This document shows positions 1 to 11,600 of a stretch of 64,000 nt of DNA, piece after piece. Numbering within the stretch: the stretch's first letter is position 1; each line of letters opens with the position of its first letter. The stretch covers positions 61,680,730 to 61,744,729 of the forward strand of contig CM044317.1 of assembly GCA_024291935.2 (NCBI GenBank). The letters run 5' to 3'. Made by a program: the position numbers and the translations under genes. A model generated the notes under the pieces. It searched no databases and was not told the origin of the DNA. It worked only from the letters and a program-made list of their open reading frames with translations. The DNA is from Okapia johnstoni. Taxonomy: Eukaryota > Chordata > Mammalia > Artiodactyla > Giraffidae.

Positions 1-187
1 ACCACAGCTTCCTTATCCATTCGTCTGCTGATGGGCATCTAGGTTTCTTCCATGTCCTGGCTATTATAAACAGTGCTGCAATGAACATTGGGGTACACAT
101 GTCTCTTTCAATTCTGGTTTCCTCAGTGTGTATGCCCAGCAGTGGAATTGCTGGGTCATATGGCAGTTCTATTTCCAGTTTTTTGAG
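1..187 (-). mobile_element. Young ruminant L1 LINE fragment (ORF2 / 3' region), runs off the left edge
   Basis: On the reverse strand this reads as the distal part of L1 ORF2 and its junction to the 3' end, the conserved stretch seen in ruminant L1 copies. It looks little diverged, unlike the L1M that follows. The match stops abruptly near 187, after a run of T and 'gag', which fits the usual L1 5' truncation. The 3' end lies outside the window. No intact frame is visible. Confidence 0.85.
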
Positions 188-214
188 GATTAATAGGTTT
201 CTGAAATGTCATGC

Positions 215-1110
215 TTCCTTGTAGGATAATTGCCTCTGCCTAAAATCTGTCTTGGAAGACAGCTTTTGTCTGATAACCTCTTATTTTGTCTCTATTTTTA
301 TAGGATATTTTTTTCAGCATAGAATTCTATGTTCACATGCTTTTTTTTTTCCCACATTTTAAAGATGTGATTTCACTATTTTCTACTTGACCATTTATAC
401 TGGGAAGTCAGCTGTCTTTTTTACTCTTGCTCCTTTAAAATATCTTGTTTTCCCTTTGCAGTTATTAAGATTATTTTTCAGTCTGTTTTTTTAAGCATTT
501 AATTATACTCTACCTATGCATGTTTTCTTTATACTTTTCTTTCTCTAGTGTTTTAGAGCTTTTGACAGTAAGGATTGAAGCCTTTTATAGTCTTGGAAAA
601 TTCTCACCGATTATGTCTGCAAATATTCCTTCTGCCCTATTCTCTTTCCTCTACTTTTAAAGCTCCAATTATATATATATGCTTGCCTTTTTGACTGTGT
701 TACACTTTTATCTTTTGTAATGTTCTTTTTTTTTCTGTTGTTTCAATTTATATTTTTTCTATTGATCTCTGTGTCCTGTCTTCTCTTTATGTTCTTAATT
801 GCCAGTAATGAATTCTAACTTAAGACATTTTATTTTTAGTTCTGAAATATATATTTGATTCATTATAGATCCCAATTCTTTACCAAAATTCTCTGTATTT
901 ATATTCATTTTGTCCAGCTCTTACTCTGTTTTCTTTAACATATTATATATTGTTATTTTAAAATACCTATATATTAAACCCAATATTTTGATTATTTATA
1001 GATATGCTTCCACTGTACTATTTTTTTTGTTTTACTCTTTTAATCACATTTCTCATTGCTTCATGCTTCTATTAGTTTTTCTATCATATTCTAAGCATAG
1101 TTTAAAGATG
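215..1110 (-). mobile_element. Old L1M LINE fragment, antisense
   Basis: T-rich plus strand that matches antisense L1M sequence in several consecutive blocks (around 390-430, 590-660 and 830-960), in the expected order. It is heavily diverged with many indels. The small open frame at 910-1116 lies inside it and is a by-product of AT-rich antisense L1. The subfamily cannot be fixed by eye. Confidence 0.7.
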
Positions 1111-1635
1111 ATATAGTCTATCAGTAAAAGCAGTAAAGTACTCTCCCCCTTTATTTTAGTCAGGCATAAAGAAAGAGGGGGTGGTAACTCCAATCAAATC
1201 AGGTATTGAGTTCAGTCAGAGCTAGGTTGCAGAAAGACTCAGTCTATCTCTGGTTTGACCTTGTTCATTGTGCATAATCCTCCTCGGGCCATTAAGAACA
1301 TGTTAGGTCTCTATCTCCTCTGCTCTGAAAGACTACAGAGGATTTTATTCTGCCCTATGAAGGCAGAATCCCAATTCAAGTAGCCCTTATTGTTTCCATC
1401 ACTCTCCAATCTTTAAAACTATGATTTTGTAATTTTCCAGATTTTATCTAAATGTTGCAACAAGAACATTGAGCTTCTATGACCCAGCAATCTTATCCAA
1501 AAGTAGTAAGCTTGTCCTGTCTTAAAATTTCACTTTAGCATCAAATCATCCACTAAGGTGTCTCTGATTTTTTATATTGAGTGAGGTTAGTTATCATTTT
1601 CTTTTAACATACACTATAATTTTTACACTCACCAT
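1111..1635. other. No feature recognised
   Basis: AT-rich sequence with no coding signal or repeat that I recognise. Confidence 0.5.
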
Positions 1636-1803
1636 TGTTTTGTTGTTTGAGTTGCTAAGTTGTATCTGACTCTTTTGTAACCCCATGAACTGTAGCCTGC
1701 CAGGCTCCTTTGTCCATGGGATTTCACAGACAAAAATACTGGAGTGAGTTGCCATTTCCTTCTCCAAGGGATCTTCTGTCCCAGGGATCAAACCTGGGTC
1801 TCC
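1636..1803 (-). mobile_element. Bov-tA-type SINE, truncated
   Basis: The reverse strand carries the Bov-A body (ggagaaggaaatggcaac-like segment, then the 'gactg/ctacag' end). The tRNA-Glu-like head is cut short at the right end (about 1800), so most of the pol III promoter is missing. A short frame at 1594-1791 is SINE antisense sequence, not a gene. Confidence 0.85.
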
Positions 1804-2944
1804 ATAGTGAATTATAATTTTGGTTATGCATGTTTCTATTTCCCTAAAACACTCTCATGTTTCAAGACCTTCTTGTGGAATATGCATTCTTAAGTGGCTT
1901 AGCATTTATAACTAAAATGGGGGAAATAAATACTCCTCAGTATATCCAATATGAAAATCGTACATTCATCACTTTTATGTGTAACTTTGGTTATCTTTCT
2001 TTTTATTTTTAAGATGTTCTTCCTGCTTGTAAGCTTTGTCATGTATTGTATTTGTTCACTGAACCATTACACAACTAATATTGAGGATCTTCTATGAAGC
2101 AAAAATAGGGTTAAGTATAGGCAAACTAAGTCATTAGGTTCCTGTACTGTTTTGAGAATCAGACATATTGAATCTCTAGTAAGGTTGTACTGCATTCACA
2201 GCATTATGAATAGTGAAGATCATTGCTTTGGAGGTAAAAGTATCCAATCAAATCCAAGAATAAATTGCCAATAGAACCCAGTGATTCCAGGAATTCAAAT
2301 CACACCTACCATATGCAGAACTAGAATTTGATATAAGCAGCTGGAAATTCTTCTGAATTCTGACAAAAGATTTATAAATTCACTTAATTAACTGTTAAAT
2401 TAGGAAACACAGATGTAACTACTAAGAGGAAGACTGTTTGAGGGAGGCAGGAATCCCATGTCCTGGATGGTTGTGGCCGCAGTGAGGCCAGATAGAAAAA
2501 AGGAAGGTTAAACACACGTGGACGTGCACACACATAGCTCTTCCTGGGGTTGAGACTTTCATCTTATTATTTTCCCTTACTACCCCTCGTCACTTCCCTT
2601 AGCACTCCTAGAATGTAGTCCACTACACTGAGACATCTTGTTTCATTTACACAATTACGTTGCTTTCCAGATACTAAAATTCTGGTTCAGTGCCAGCTTA
2701 CTTTGTCACGCCACTGCAAATTCCTTGCTCAAAGGTAGAAACTCGAGCACAGTTACCCTTCTTTATAAGCATAAGAGTCTTTGCCTATGGGGCATAATTT
2801 GAGAAGCACCCCCAGAGACCTATATCTTGGGTCATAGTTTCCTCTAATTTGTTTCTATAAACACGTGTTCTTTTCGGTGAAGTCATGGTCTTTAGGAGGA
2901 TTGGGATAAGATCATGATGCTAGCTCATATTTTCCCAGGGTTTC
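1804..2944. other. No feature recognised
   Basis: Anonymous AT-rich sequence without recognisable repeats, long frames or structured elements. Confidence 0.5.
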
Positions 2945-3150
2945 CTGTGTGACAGATGCTGTACTAAGTGCTTTGCATATGTTAACTCATTAAACCCTTA
3001 ACACAATGCTGAGAGGTAGATTCTACTTATATTTTATAGAAAAGAAACAAAGAGGTAGTAAAACTTGTCCAAAGCCACACAGTTGGTCAGTGGAGGCAGG
3101 ATTTTGAAGCCAGCAAGTCTGCTGCTACCGGCTTAGCTCTTATACGTTGC
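2945..3150 (-). mobile_element. MIR SINE
   Basis: Reverse complement of the MIR body: the core around 'taagtgctttgcatatgttaa', then the 'ccaaagccacacag' region and the 'ggattttgaagcc' segment, all in MIR order. Old and diverged. Confidence 0.85.
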
Positions 3151-3424
3151 TTCATGCCAGCTTTTGAGTAAGTTGAGGTCACTAAGCAGAGGAAGGGGGA
3201 ACCAAGTCAGCCAGTGCTTCCTCTTTAAGAGTAGCCTCATGTATGAGATAAGTCAATGGTAAGACACGGGGAGTAGTGGAGTGGTTCTGTTCAGAAAGAC
3301 CAGAACATTGACAAACACCTTAGGGTGAGTCTGGGAAGCAATAGAGGGTAGAGATGGCAATTAGTCTTGCAAGCTAGTCCCTGGTAGCTATGAAAAAGAG
3401 AAGTCTGGAAGGAGTGATAGCTAA

Positions 3425-3584
3425 ACTTACTGTGCATAATAATCACCTGCAGTGCTTGTAAAATGCAGATTCCTGAGAAGTGCTCCCAGAGGTTCTGACT
3501 CACCTCACTGCCTGGAGGAGGTCTAGCCCTTTCCATTTTTAACAAGTGCAGCTGCAAATAGGGGTAGCTTTCTGGCCACACAGC
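3425..3584 (+). mobile_element. MER5A-like hAT-Charlie DNA transposon remnant
   Basis: Contains the sequence 'aatcacctgcagtgcttg', a following 'cagattcctg' block, and the 'ttctgactcac' and 'aacaagtgca' blocks in the spacing typical of MER5 non-autonomous hAT elements. The terminal inverted repeats are degraded. A 96-codon frame across it on the minus strand is fortuitous. Confidence 0.7.
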
Positions 3585-5090
3585 AGGAGAATGTTGTATT
3601 AGTAGAAGATAATCATGCGTTTTTATATTTTCAAAGTTTTCACAACTTTAACCTATTACACATATTTAAATGGTTAAATAGAAAATCTGCCAAAGTGGTA
3701 AAGTTTATCTGCTTTGTCATAATCAGTCTTTCTGCCTTAGTTACATTTATTCTAAAGCCTTTTCTTTAAAATATAGTGATAAAACCCTATGCAGCCTAAT
3801 CACACACAGTATTCCAAATATTGTTTCTGCATATTTATTTCAGTGCAACAGTACAAGAAAAGTAGCATAACTTTTGAAAGTAGTATTTCAAAATTAATAT
3901 ACACATGTTTAAAAATTTCTCTTTTCTTAAAAAGTAATATATATAAAATGTTTAAGACGAAAGAGACCTTTCTGAGACCTGTAGGCTTATTCTATATTAT
4001 GCTCATGGGCATGCATTCAGAATTGTGAATTAGGAGGTCTGGAGATGAAACGAAGATAAGATATTTCTAGGCATGCATTCTTTTGGGGGATTGAAATGAG
4101 GATTTGGCATGGTGATCAGAGATGCTCACATGTGGTTTGCAACAAGTAGATAAAATGGTACCTGACAGAGACTGGAGACCCCAGTCAGGGATGATGGAAA
4201 GGATGCTGCAGACTTGCAGTGAGTGTGTGTAGCAGGAAGGTCCTAGTAGAGTGTACAGAGGCCTCATTTGAGGAAAAGCTAATCTCTTTGAGTTTGGATA
4301 CCTGATGAGAAAATGCATACTAAAGATTAAAAATTTGCAGTGCTCCTTGAGTAGCCATTTTGAGGTTATGTTTGGGAAGCATCAATGTAAGATTATGCAT
4401 TTCTGCTCTGTGTACTGAGTGGGTAACTGTTAGAGAAAGGAAATTAAAATGCTTTCTCTTAAAAATAAACTGAACTCATTTTATCATTAGGTCTTATAAG
4501 TTTCTTCCACATGCATCAAGTAAAATGTAATAAAAGTTCAGCACTAAAGCTCCACTGTAATCTAACAAACGGAGATTATTTTTTTTTAACTAGCTTTGGA
4601 AGCAAAACTCCTCCTTTGTTATGATAAGTCATAATAGATGAGCATTTTTGAATAAAACTTGGCTTTTCAAGCTGAAAGCATACTCGGGCAATTTATGAGA
4701 ATAATTTTTCTTTAAAACAAGTTATATTGCTTGCATTTGAGAAGCTGGTATTCTTGAATGGTGAAGATGAGAGCTGACTCCCTTGAGACTAGAGATGAGA
4801 GGCGGAACAAGGAGTGCAGAGGTGGGGAGAGTAAGATGGGTGTGAAATCCTTATAGTCTGTTTCCATTCACGTGGTAGCCGTGGCAGTGTGTGACAGTCC
4901 TTGGCTTATGAGTGGGATGTGTGCCAGCCATTTGGGGGTGAGGGAAGTCAGTTGCTTGACTGAACATATTTTCTTTTAGAAAGAATGCTGTAAAAGTTAG
5001 GTAGTATCCTGGACAAACCACAGAAACTATTTAACCAGTGCATGACCAAATAAATCAATGTTGAAAATGGCCATATTCTTTACATTTTGG
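3585..5090. other. No feature recognised
   Basis: Single-copy-looking AT-rich sequence. Short frames at 3789-4028 (+) and 4067-4318 (-) show no domain or codon signal. Confidence 0.5.
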
Positions 5091-5094
5091 GGGA

Positions 5095-5330
5095 ACAGAG
5101 ATCCTTTGGAAAGAGGTGACATGCTTTGAAACATAGCTCTTCTACTTTTTGGCTGTGTGAGCCCAAAAAGTAACTTAAATCTCTAAAGCTTAATTTTCCC
5201 ACAGGCAAAATATGACTAATACTAATAGCTCAGGAGGTTCTTGTGAAGAGTAAATAAAATACTAAAATAAATGAGCTTAGCCAGTGATGACAACTATAAA
5301 GAGCCCAATAATGATATTTATTATTATTAT
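5095..5330 (+). mobile_element. MIR SINE
   Basis: Sense-strand MIR: 'ggctgtgtga' followed by 'aacttaaatctctaaagc', the 'ggttcttgtgaagag' block, and an AT-rich end (tattattatt). Diverged and ancient. Confidence 0.8.
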
Positions 5331-5924
5331 TTGAATGAATTCTTGCTAACTTGTGAGTGACTTATAAGCTCTTTATTCCTTCCAATGATATCAGCATTTA
5401 AAAGAGAGATGCTTAACTTTTTGGTACTACAGCCTGGTTAGAATATATAAAAATTCAGGCAGTTTTTGTGAAAATAGTTTGAGCACAGAAGCATCATAAA
5501 AAAATGACTAGCAGTGTTGCAGGATCAGCAGCTCAAAGTTGTGCCTTTCTTATTTTATACAAGGAAAGAGTTTGTTAGCTGGTTTCTGGGTCTACTGTAG
5601 TAGTAAACAAGCCAAGGTTAGGTGAACGTGAATGGATTATCTTTATTATATCAGCTACTTGAGAACCTAAATGTGACCTAGTATGAGGTGAGTAATTCAT
5701 TTTAAATTCTGTTTCTCTGGTGAATTGAGGAATTTTTCTGGATATCCTCATATAAATAATATGAGAACATGTGTCTAATAACAAATAATCTTAATCATTT
5801 TAGATTTGAGTTTTTCTCAGAACCTGTTTATAATTCCATAAAATATTCACAGTTTACATCCAATACCTCTGAGGGATAAACAAGGTTCTGGGAAAAGAAA
5901 GTTATATTTGTTCCAAAACTAAAT
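5331..5924. other. No feature recognised
   Basis: AT-rich sequence with only a short minus-strand frame (5575-5784) that has no recognisable content. Confidence 0.5.
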
Positions 5925-6035
5925 TGCTTTCATTCATTAATTCATTCTCTCATTCATCCATGGGTTCATTCATCCATTTGTTTGGTGCCTGTCATGACAT
6001 ATATGCCCTAGTAATGCAAATCTGAATAACAGCCT
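5925..6035 (-). mobile_element. L2-like 3' end with ATTC-rich tail
   Basis: A degenerate ATTC/ATCC tetranucleotide run (5931-5984) is followed by 'tgtttggtgcctgtcatgac', the antisense of the L2 3' terminus with its (TGAATGAA)-type tail. Short and diverged. Confidence 0.5.
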
Positions 6036-7790
6036 ACTGCCTACCCACAGTATCAGTACTTTAGTACAGGTAGATGCTCAGTGTTGTGCCATATTCTCCA
6101 CTTGCTAAAGGCAAGTAGATAGAAAATGGCTGACTCAGATTAATGACTGTGGGTTTTAACTTTTAGCTTCAGAAGCTGGTGATACTCTGACTGAGCTTGT
6201 ACATCTGCTTCCTACTCCTAGGCTGTAGGAAACCAGCCATTCGCCAACAGTAGATGGGGATTCAGTGGATTGACCTTCTCATTTCTCTTACCCCTTGTCT
6301 GGGACGTCATTAAGGAGCTTTTAACACTAGCTCACAGGTTTGAGCAGTAGTAGCCCCAAGGGTAGCAGGCTAGATAATGCTCTTTATTGACTACTCCCTT
6401 ATTTTTCTCACTCCTGCATGTATCTAAAAGTGTTTCCTGGAATCAGTTCCCAAAGAAAGTGCTTAAATTCTGATTTGTCTAAGGGCCTGTTTCTGTGGGG
6501 ATTCAAACCATGACAGTATATATCTGACTTAATGCTAATAACGGTATCATTTTATTTAATTTTTGCAAAAGCACAATTAAATGAATATTTCATCATTCTG
6601 AAAATTAAAAACCATAAGCAACTAAGTCTGAGAATGACCAAAAAAATAACTCAAGGGCAATCCAATTGATTTGTGACATATCTGAGATTCTATTCTAGGT
6701 GTATGTTGCTATATAACATTTACTATTTTTTTGGTATCGTTATCAACATGATAAGTAGCAGTGATGACAGTAGAAAATCTAGAGAATAATAACTCTAAGT
6801 TAAAAACATAGCAATTAATTTAAATTGGCCATTTTCCATCTGCTTTCAAAGATAATTTAGTCTTGTCTATGTTTTATCTTTAGAATATTTTCTTCTTAAT
6901 TGGCAATAATTCAAAATTTAATTGGCCTTCCTTCCCAAATCACTTGTTTGTAAGGATCTACCCTCCCAGGAGCAGGTAGATAGTGACATTTTTGGCATCA
7001 TAGGACTTTTCTAATAAAAAAAAGACCCTTTTTTGTCTTCCTGTGGTACTTGAAATTCTTATTAATAACATTACTTTTTAAGGAGTTTTCTGGGCGTTGC
7101 TTCTTTTTAACTGAGTTACTCAGAGCATACAGAGTGTATCTCCTTGCCAAGGGGAACCTCTTTACTTTTCATTTCTTTCTACAATATGTACTGTGATGAT
7201 TCCCAAACTCTGTTTCATGGAGAGAAAAGAAAATAGATGACAACAATTTTCCTTCAATAATGTACTTTGAATTACATATGTAAAGAAGCTTAATAGTTGT
7301 CTTAAACTTTTGTGCCATGGCAAAGAATTCCAGGAAGTCACAAATGTGATCACATCATGCACAGCCACTAACAAATAGGCATCATTTATCAACTTTCCTG
7401 GAAGCTGTACAATGTCTATTGGATTAAACTGGAGTAAATTATTTATGCATTATTATCCCACAAATTCGAATGTATTTATGGTATTATTTTGGCCTTTATT
7501 GATAATTTCCTTCTGCAATGAATTAGTCTTTGATGAAGGTTTTTGTTCTTTATCGATGTCATGAGTCATTAAAGTTTCATCAATAATTAGAAAAAGCTCT
7601 TGATTAAATAAACATGGGAAATATGCATCTATGAATGTCCAAGGTTGTAGCATAACATCGAGACATTTCTCCTTCCCCACCTCACTCTCAACCCCATCAT
7701 CTGTTTGCTAGCACTTCTTGAATATGCTGTTTTCTCACTACAGCGTACCTTTCCAGTGTTCCGTGCACTTGCTCGTGACATTTTCTCTCT
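6036..7790. other. No feature recognised
   Basis: About 1.75 kb of AT-rich sequence with no recognisable repeat. Minus-strand frames of 75-79 codons at 7162-7392, 7453-7680 and 7629-7868 overlap each other or change frame, and show no domain. Confidence 0.45.
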
Positions 7791-8095
7791 TGGACTTCTC
7801 CACTTCTCTTCCCCATTTAATAAAACCCAGTCCCTCCACGTTCCAATCCAGATATTAATTGCTTCCAAGGCCTCCTTCCCTGCCCAGGAGTTACTGTTCT
7901 GTCCTTATTCTCATTGTGTTGATTCTTTTACACACCTCTATTATAGTCCTATAACATCATTAAGGTATTATTTACTAAAATACCTGTCTCTCTTACTAGG
8001 CTAGGTATTTCTAAGTTCAGGCCATTTTTTATATTTTGGCTAGTGTTTAGCATAGAATCTGGAAACTGAAGATATCCAGTAAATACTGAGGAAAT
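7791..8095 (+). mobile_element. L2 LINE 3' end
   Basis: The sequence follows the L2 3' terminal region in order: a 'ccaaggcctccttccctg' block, a 'gtctctcttactaggct' block, and the terminal 'tttagcatagaatctgg ... ccagtaaata' block. The 99-codon frame at 7705-8004 overlaps it and is chance. Confidence 0.7.
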
Positions 8096-8421
8096 GATTA
8101 ACTACACTCACTGTGTGACCTTTATTTTCCTCCCTCCTGCTTCTGTTCCTTTCTTCTATCACTGTGAGACTTATCTGTGTATTTTTATATATGATTTATT
8201 ATGCTGACTACCTACTCTATAAATGACACTGTATAAGTGCTATAGAGGAAACAAAAGTGAAAAATAAAAACGTGGTTTTGAGTTCAGTGAATTTACAATC
8301 TAGTATTAACTATTACTAGATATTGTAACTTGGACCTGAAAGTAATATGTATTATATAAAGCATAGTATTATCTATACGTATAGACATATACCATGTATG
8401 TCTCTCTATATATTTTTGGAG

Positions 8422-8478
8422 ATATATGTGTGTGTGTATATATATATATATATTTATTTATATATGTATATATGTATT
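8422..8478. repeat. TG/TA microsatellite
   Basis: Mixed (TG)n and (TA)n tract running directly into the SINE that follows. Confidence 0.9.
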
Positions 8479-8690
8479 GGACTCTCAGGTAGTACAGCAG
8501 TAAAGAATCCATCTGCGAAGGCAGGGGACACAAGATATGTGGGTTTGATCCCTGGGTCAGGAAGATTCCCTGGAGAAGGGCCTGGCAACTCTGGTATTCT
8601 TGCCTGAAGAATCGCATGGGCAGAGGAACCTGTCCATGGGGTCACATAGAGCTCGACACGACTGAAGTGACTTAGCACTCATGCATGCAC
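8479..8690 (+). mobile_element. Bov-tA SINE
   Basis: Full Bov-tA layout: tRNA-Glu-like head with 'gtttgatccctgggtc' (B box region), the 'ggagaagggcctggcaac' body, and the 'tcgacacgactgaagtgac' end. Diverged at many sites. Confidence 0.92.
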
Positions 8691-11600
8691 AGCCTGGTTA
8701 CACTGATTTATAAAAGGTTGTGTCACATAATTACTTTAGGTTCTTGTCATTCTAGACCTGATAGTAATTAGATATGACAGTGTTGTGATTATTTGACTAA
8801 GAGCATGGAAACTTGTTTTTTTTTATTATGAAAAACTTTAAATGAGAATATAGAATAGTTACATTTGATCAATCTGGTATTCAAGAATTTTATTTTTTAA
8901 AAGATGTTCAGATAAAAATTAAAGTTTGATAGCTTATTTATCCAAATAACTTGAAAATTTAGATGAGAACTTTTCAGCCTGGGTTATTTCATTTACCTCA
9001 GGAAAAGAATTTCTCCAAGATGAGTTCTGTATAAGGCTTTGGAAGGGTTCTGCAAATAAAAAGTGGGAGTGCTTTGATCAAACAGGTTTACACGTGTCAG
9101 ATAAGCTTCAGCACACCTCCCCTTGGAAATTCGTGTGCTTATTAGCGTGTTAAAGAACCCTGAGTTAGTTTATTTCACGTATTTATTCACAAATTCCTTT
9201 GACTTCTGAAACTTTCTCTATGTCACATCTAAAAACATTGCTTGTAATTACTGTTTTGAAGTACATGATGACATTGGTTAGTGCACTGGTTGGTACATTC
9301 TGATAAAATGTGATGTAATGGTCTATTCCATTGTGAATATTCTGACAGATGGAGAAAGAAGCAAGAGAAAGTACCTACTTTAGGCTGAACACCTTTTGAC
9401 CCAGTTTTTAAAAAAACAAAACAAGGTAGAAGGTGAGAATGGAGCACTTTCAAGGTTCATTATAGGATCAACTAGAACCAGAAAAGATGTAGGGCAGAGC
9501 TCAGAATCAGTGATCATGGATCAGAGCTGAGAAGAATTGGAAAATGTCATTTAAACAAACTTTGGAGGAAAAGCCTTCTTTTCCAGATTATGGTCCCTGA
9601 TTCCAAGGACAAAGCCAGCGTGGAGGTTGAGCTGTCAAAGTCTGCAGCAGGAATTAGAGCTCCAGGAGGGATATATACCTTCTGGACAATGAAGTCCCTA
9701 CTTTCTCAAATCAAAACCACTCTTAGGTCTGTCAAATAACAAAGATTTTTCTCTCTTCTCTACTGATAGTTTGAGCTTCTCTTTCTCTCCCCTAGTTATT
9801 TCAAATGTCAGAGAGAATTAGGCTACAGATAAAGTTCAACAATATTGCCATCATTTAATATATGATGTACTCCAGCTGAAAGTTTCTCAAATTCAAGACT
9901 TCGGGCTTTTATAAAAAAAAATTATTAACACATTATTCTTTTAATGGAATCAGTATTCTACAGCATGTTTTTTTCTTCCAACTGTATAACTTTGTAAAGT
10001 GTCGATCATTAAATAGGAATTATGCCTCTTTTTTCAGTTGAGACTTTGTTTTTTTTATCTCCATGATTGCACATACTAGGCACTCCTAAAATAATTATAG
10101 GACTCAAGTCAGTAAATTATATAATGGAAAAAATGATCACAAATTTCGGCAATACAAGTGAAGAATATTAGTTTATAATGTTTTGATAGAGTCACTTAAG
10201 TTTGCTTTGATCTTATTTGATTCAAAAATGGGTTTAATTACGAATCTGTTTCCTCTTGGCATATGTGTTTGAAGCTGCAAAGACTGACAATGTAAAGATG
10301 CTCTTTGCAACCTTCCTTACCTATGATGTAAGGATTTATTAAATAATGGTGACTCTTACGTGGTTGCTTCCCATACTCAAGGTAATCCATATTGCTTCCT
10401 GTGGAGAAACCACTGGGTGAAAAACAGAAATGTTTTCTGATGGTGGGATGAAACCAAAAGATAGACTGCTTCTTTAGAGGATAGATCTCTAATGTTCTTT
10501 TATTGACATGGTGTTGCAAGAGTTGAAAATTATGATCTTCTGTCTCAGCTAGCCTGGAGTTCTTCCCCAAATCAATTCCTTATTCAAACACAAAATGTAC
10601 TTCTTATGACCCCTCCTCTCTCCTCAACTTCTTGCTCAGGGCAAGGCCAGTGAGCTTTTGAAGTATTCTCGCTTAGTGGTTTTTAATCTTCCTTTTAAAG
10701 ATATCTTTTGTGTCTGGAAATCTGATCCAGTTTAAACTGCTGAGTTATAGTATGCTGAAACCTAAAATTTATAAACACATAATAAAGATATAATATGTCA
10801 ATTGAAATAATAGAATAGACTTATAAAGAGTTAGTTGATGTGCATACTTGAAACCTATTTTTCATGTATTAAATACTGACTGTAAATTATTTCAAAGTCA
10901 AGCATGCTTAAAAATAGAAGTTAAAGGTCACATTATGCAATATCTATCAATTGTTATCTGTAAGCTTCACTGATTGGAAGTTTATAAGAAAAAAATTCAG
11001 TGATTCAAAAAAATCAGCTAAAACTGTGAACACAGAATATTATTTTTGTATTATGTTACAATTCCCTTTTATGTTATTTTGCACTTAAGCTGATAATTTT
11101 TATTTTTGGTGTAACGTATTTTAAGCTTTGCAAGAATTCCGTAAAAGATATTTGAAACAAATATTTCTCTAAAGATCAAGATCCTGAAAATGTAGAAAAA
11201 CTTTGAAATAGGTGCTTCTTTTAAGATATCTATAAAATATTCATTTCTTAATGCAACTTTAGAAAAGCATTATCTCTGGTAATAAACATAAAAATATCCA
11301 AAAAAATTCTGCCACTTAGTGAATTCCATTCAGAATTGTCTTAATTACAAAGTCTGAAGCTATAACAACTATTGAAATTTATCACAAATTGGTGATTTAT
11401 GATTGGAAGTGGTCTGTCTTATGCTCCCAAAATATGGAGTTTTTAAACTACAAAAGGACATTTCACTAGCTGAGACCCATTGTTACTGTTTACAGTGAAC
11501 ATTGGGTCTACCCTTTGGGCTTGTCACCAGGCAGAGATTCAAGTAGAATAGTGCTCTAAGACCATTTGTTCTTAATGAAAGCAATTTGTTATGAGCTGAG

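Noticed and set aside
7705..8004. 99-codon plus-strand frame with hydrophobic stretches, considered as a membrane protein
   Set aside because: It overlaps an L2 3' end, and the hydrophobicity reflects T-rich sequence.
8479..8690. tRNA-like A and B box sequence, considered as a tRNA gene
   Set aside because: It is the head of a Bov-tA SINE. No cloverleaf with intact anticodon arm can be drawn. The same applies to the other Bov-tA and CHR heads.
10238..10570. 110-codon open frame on the minus strand
   Set aside because: No recognisable family, no codon bias, no supporting neighbour or transcript signal.
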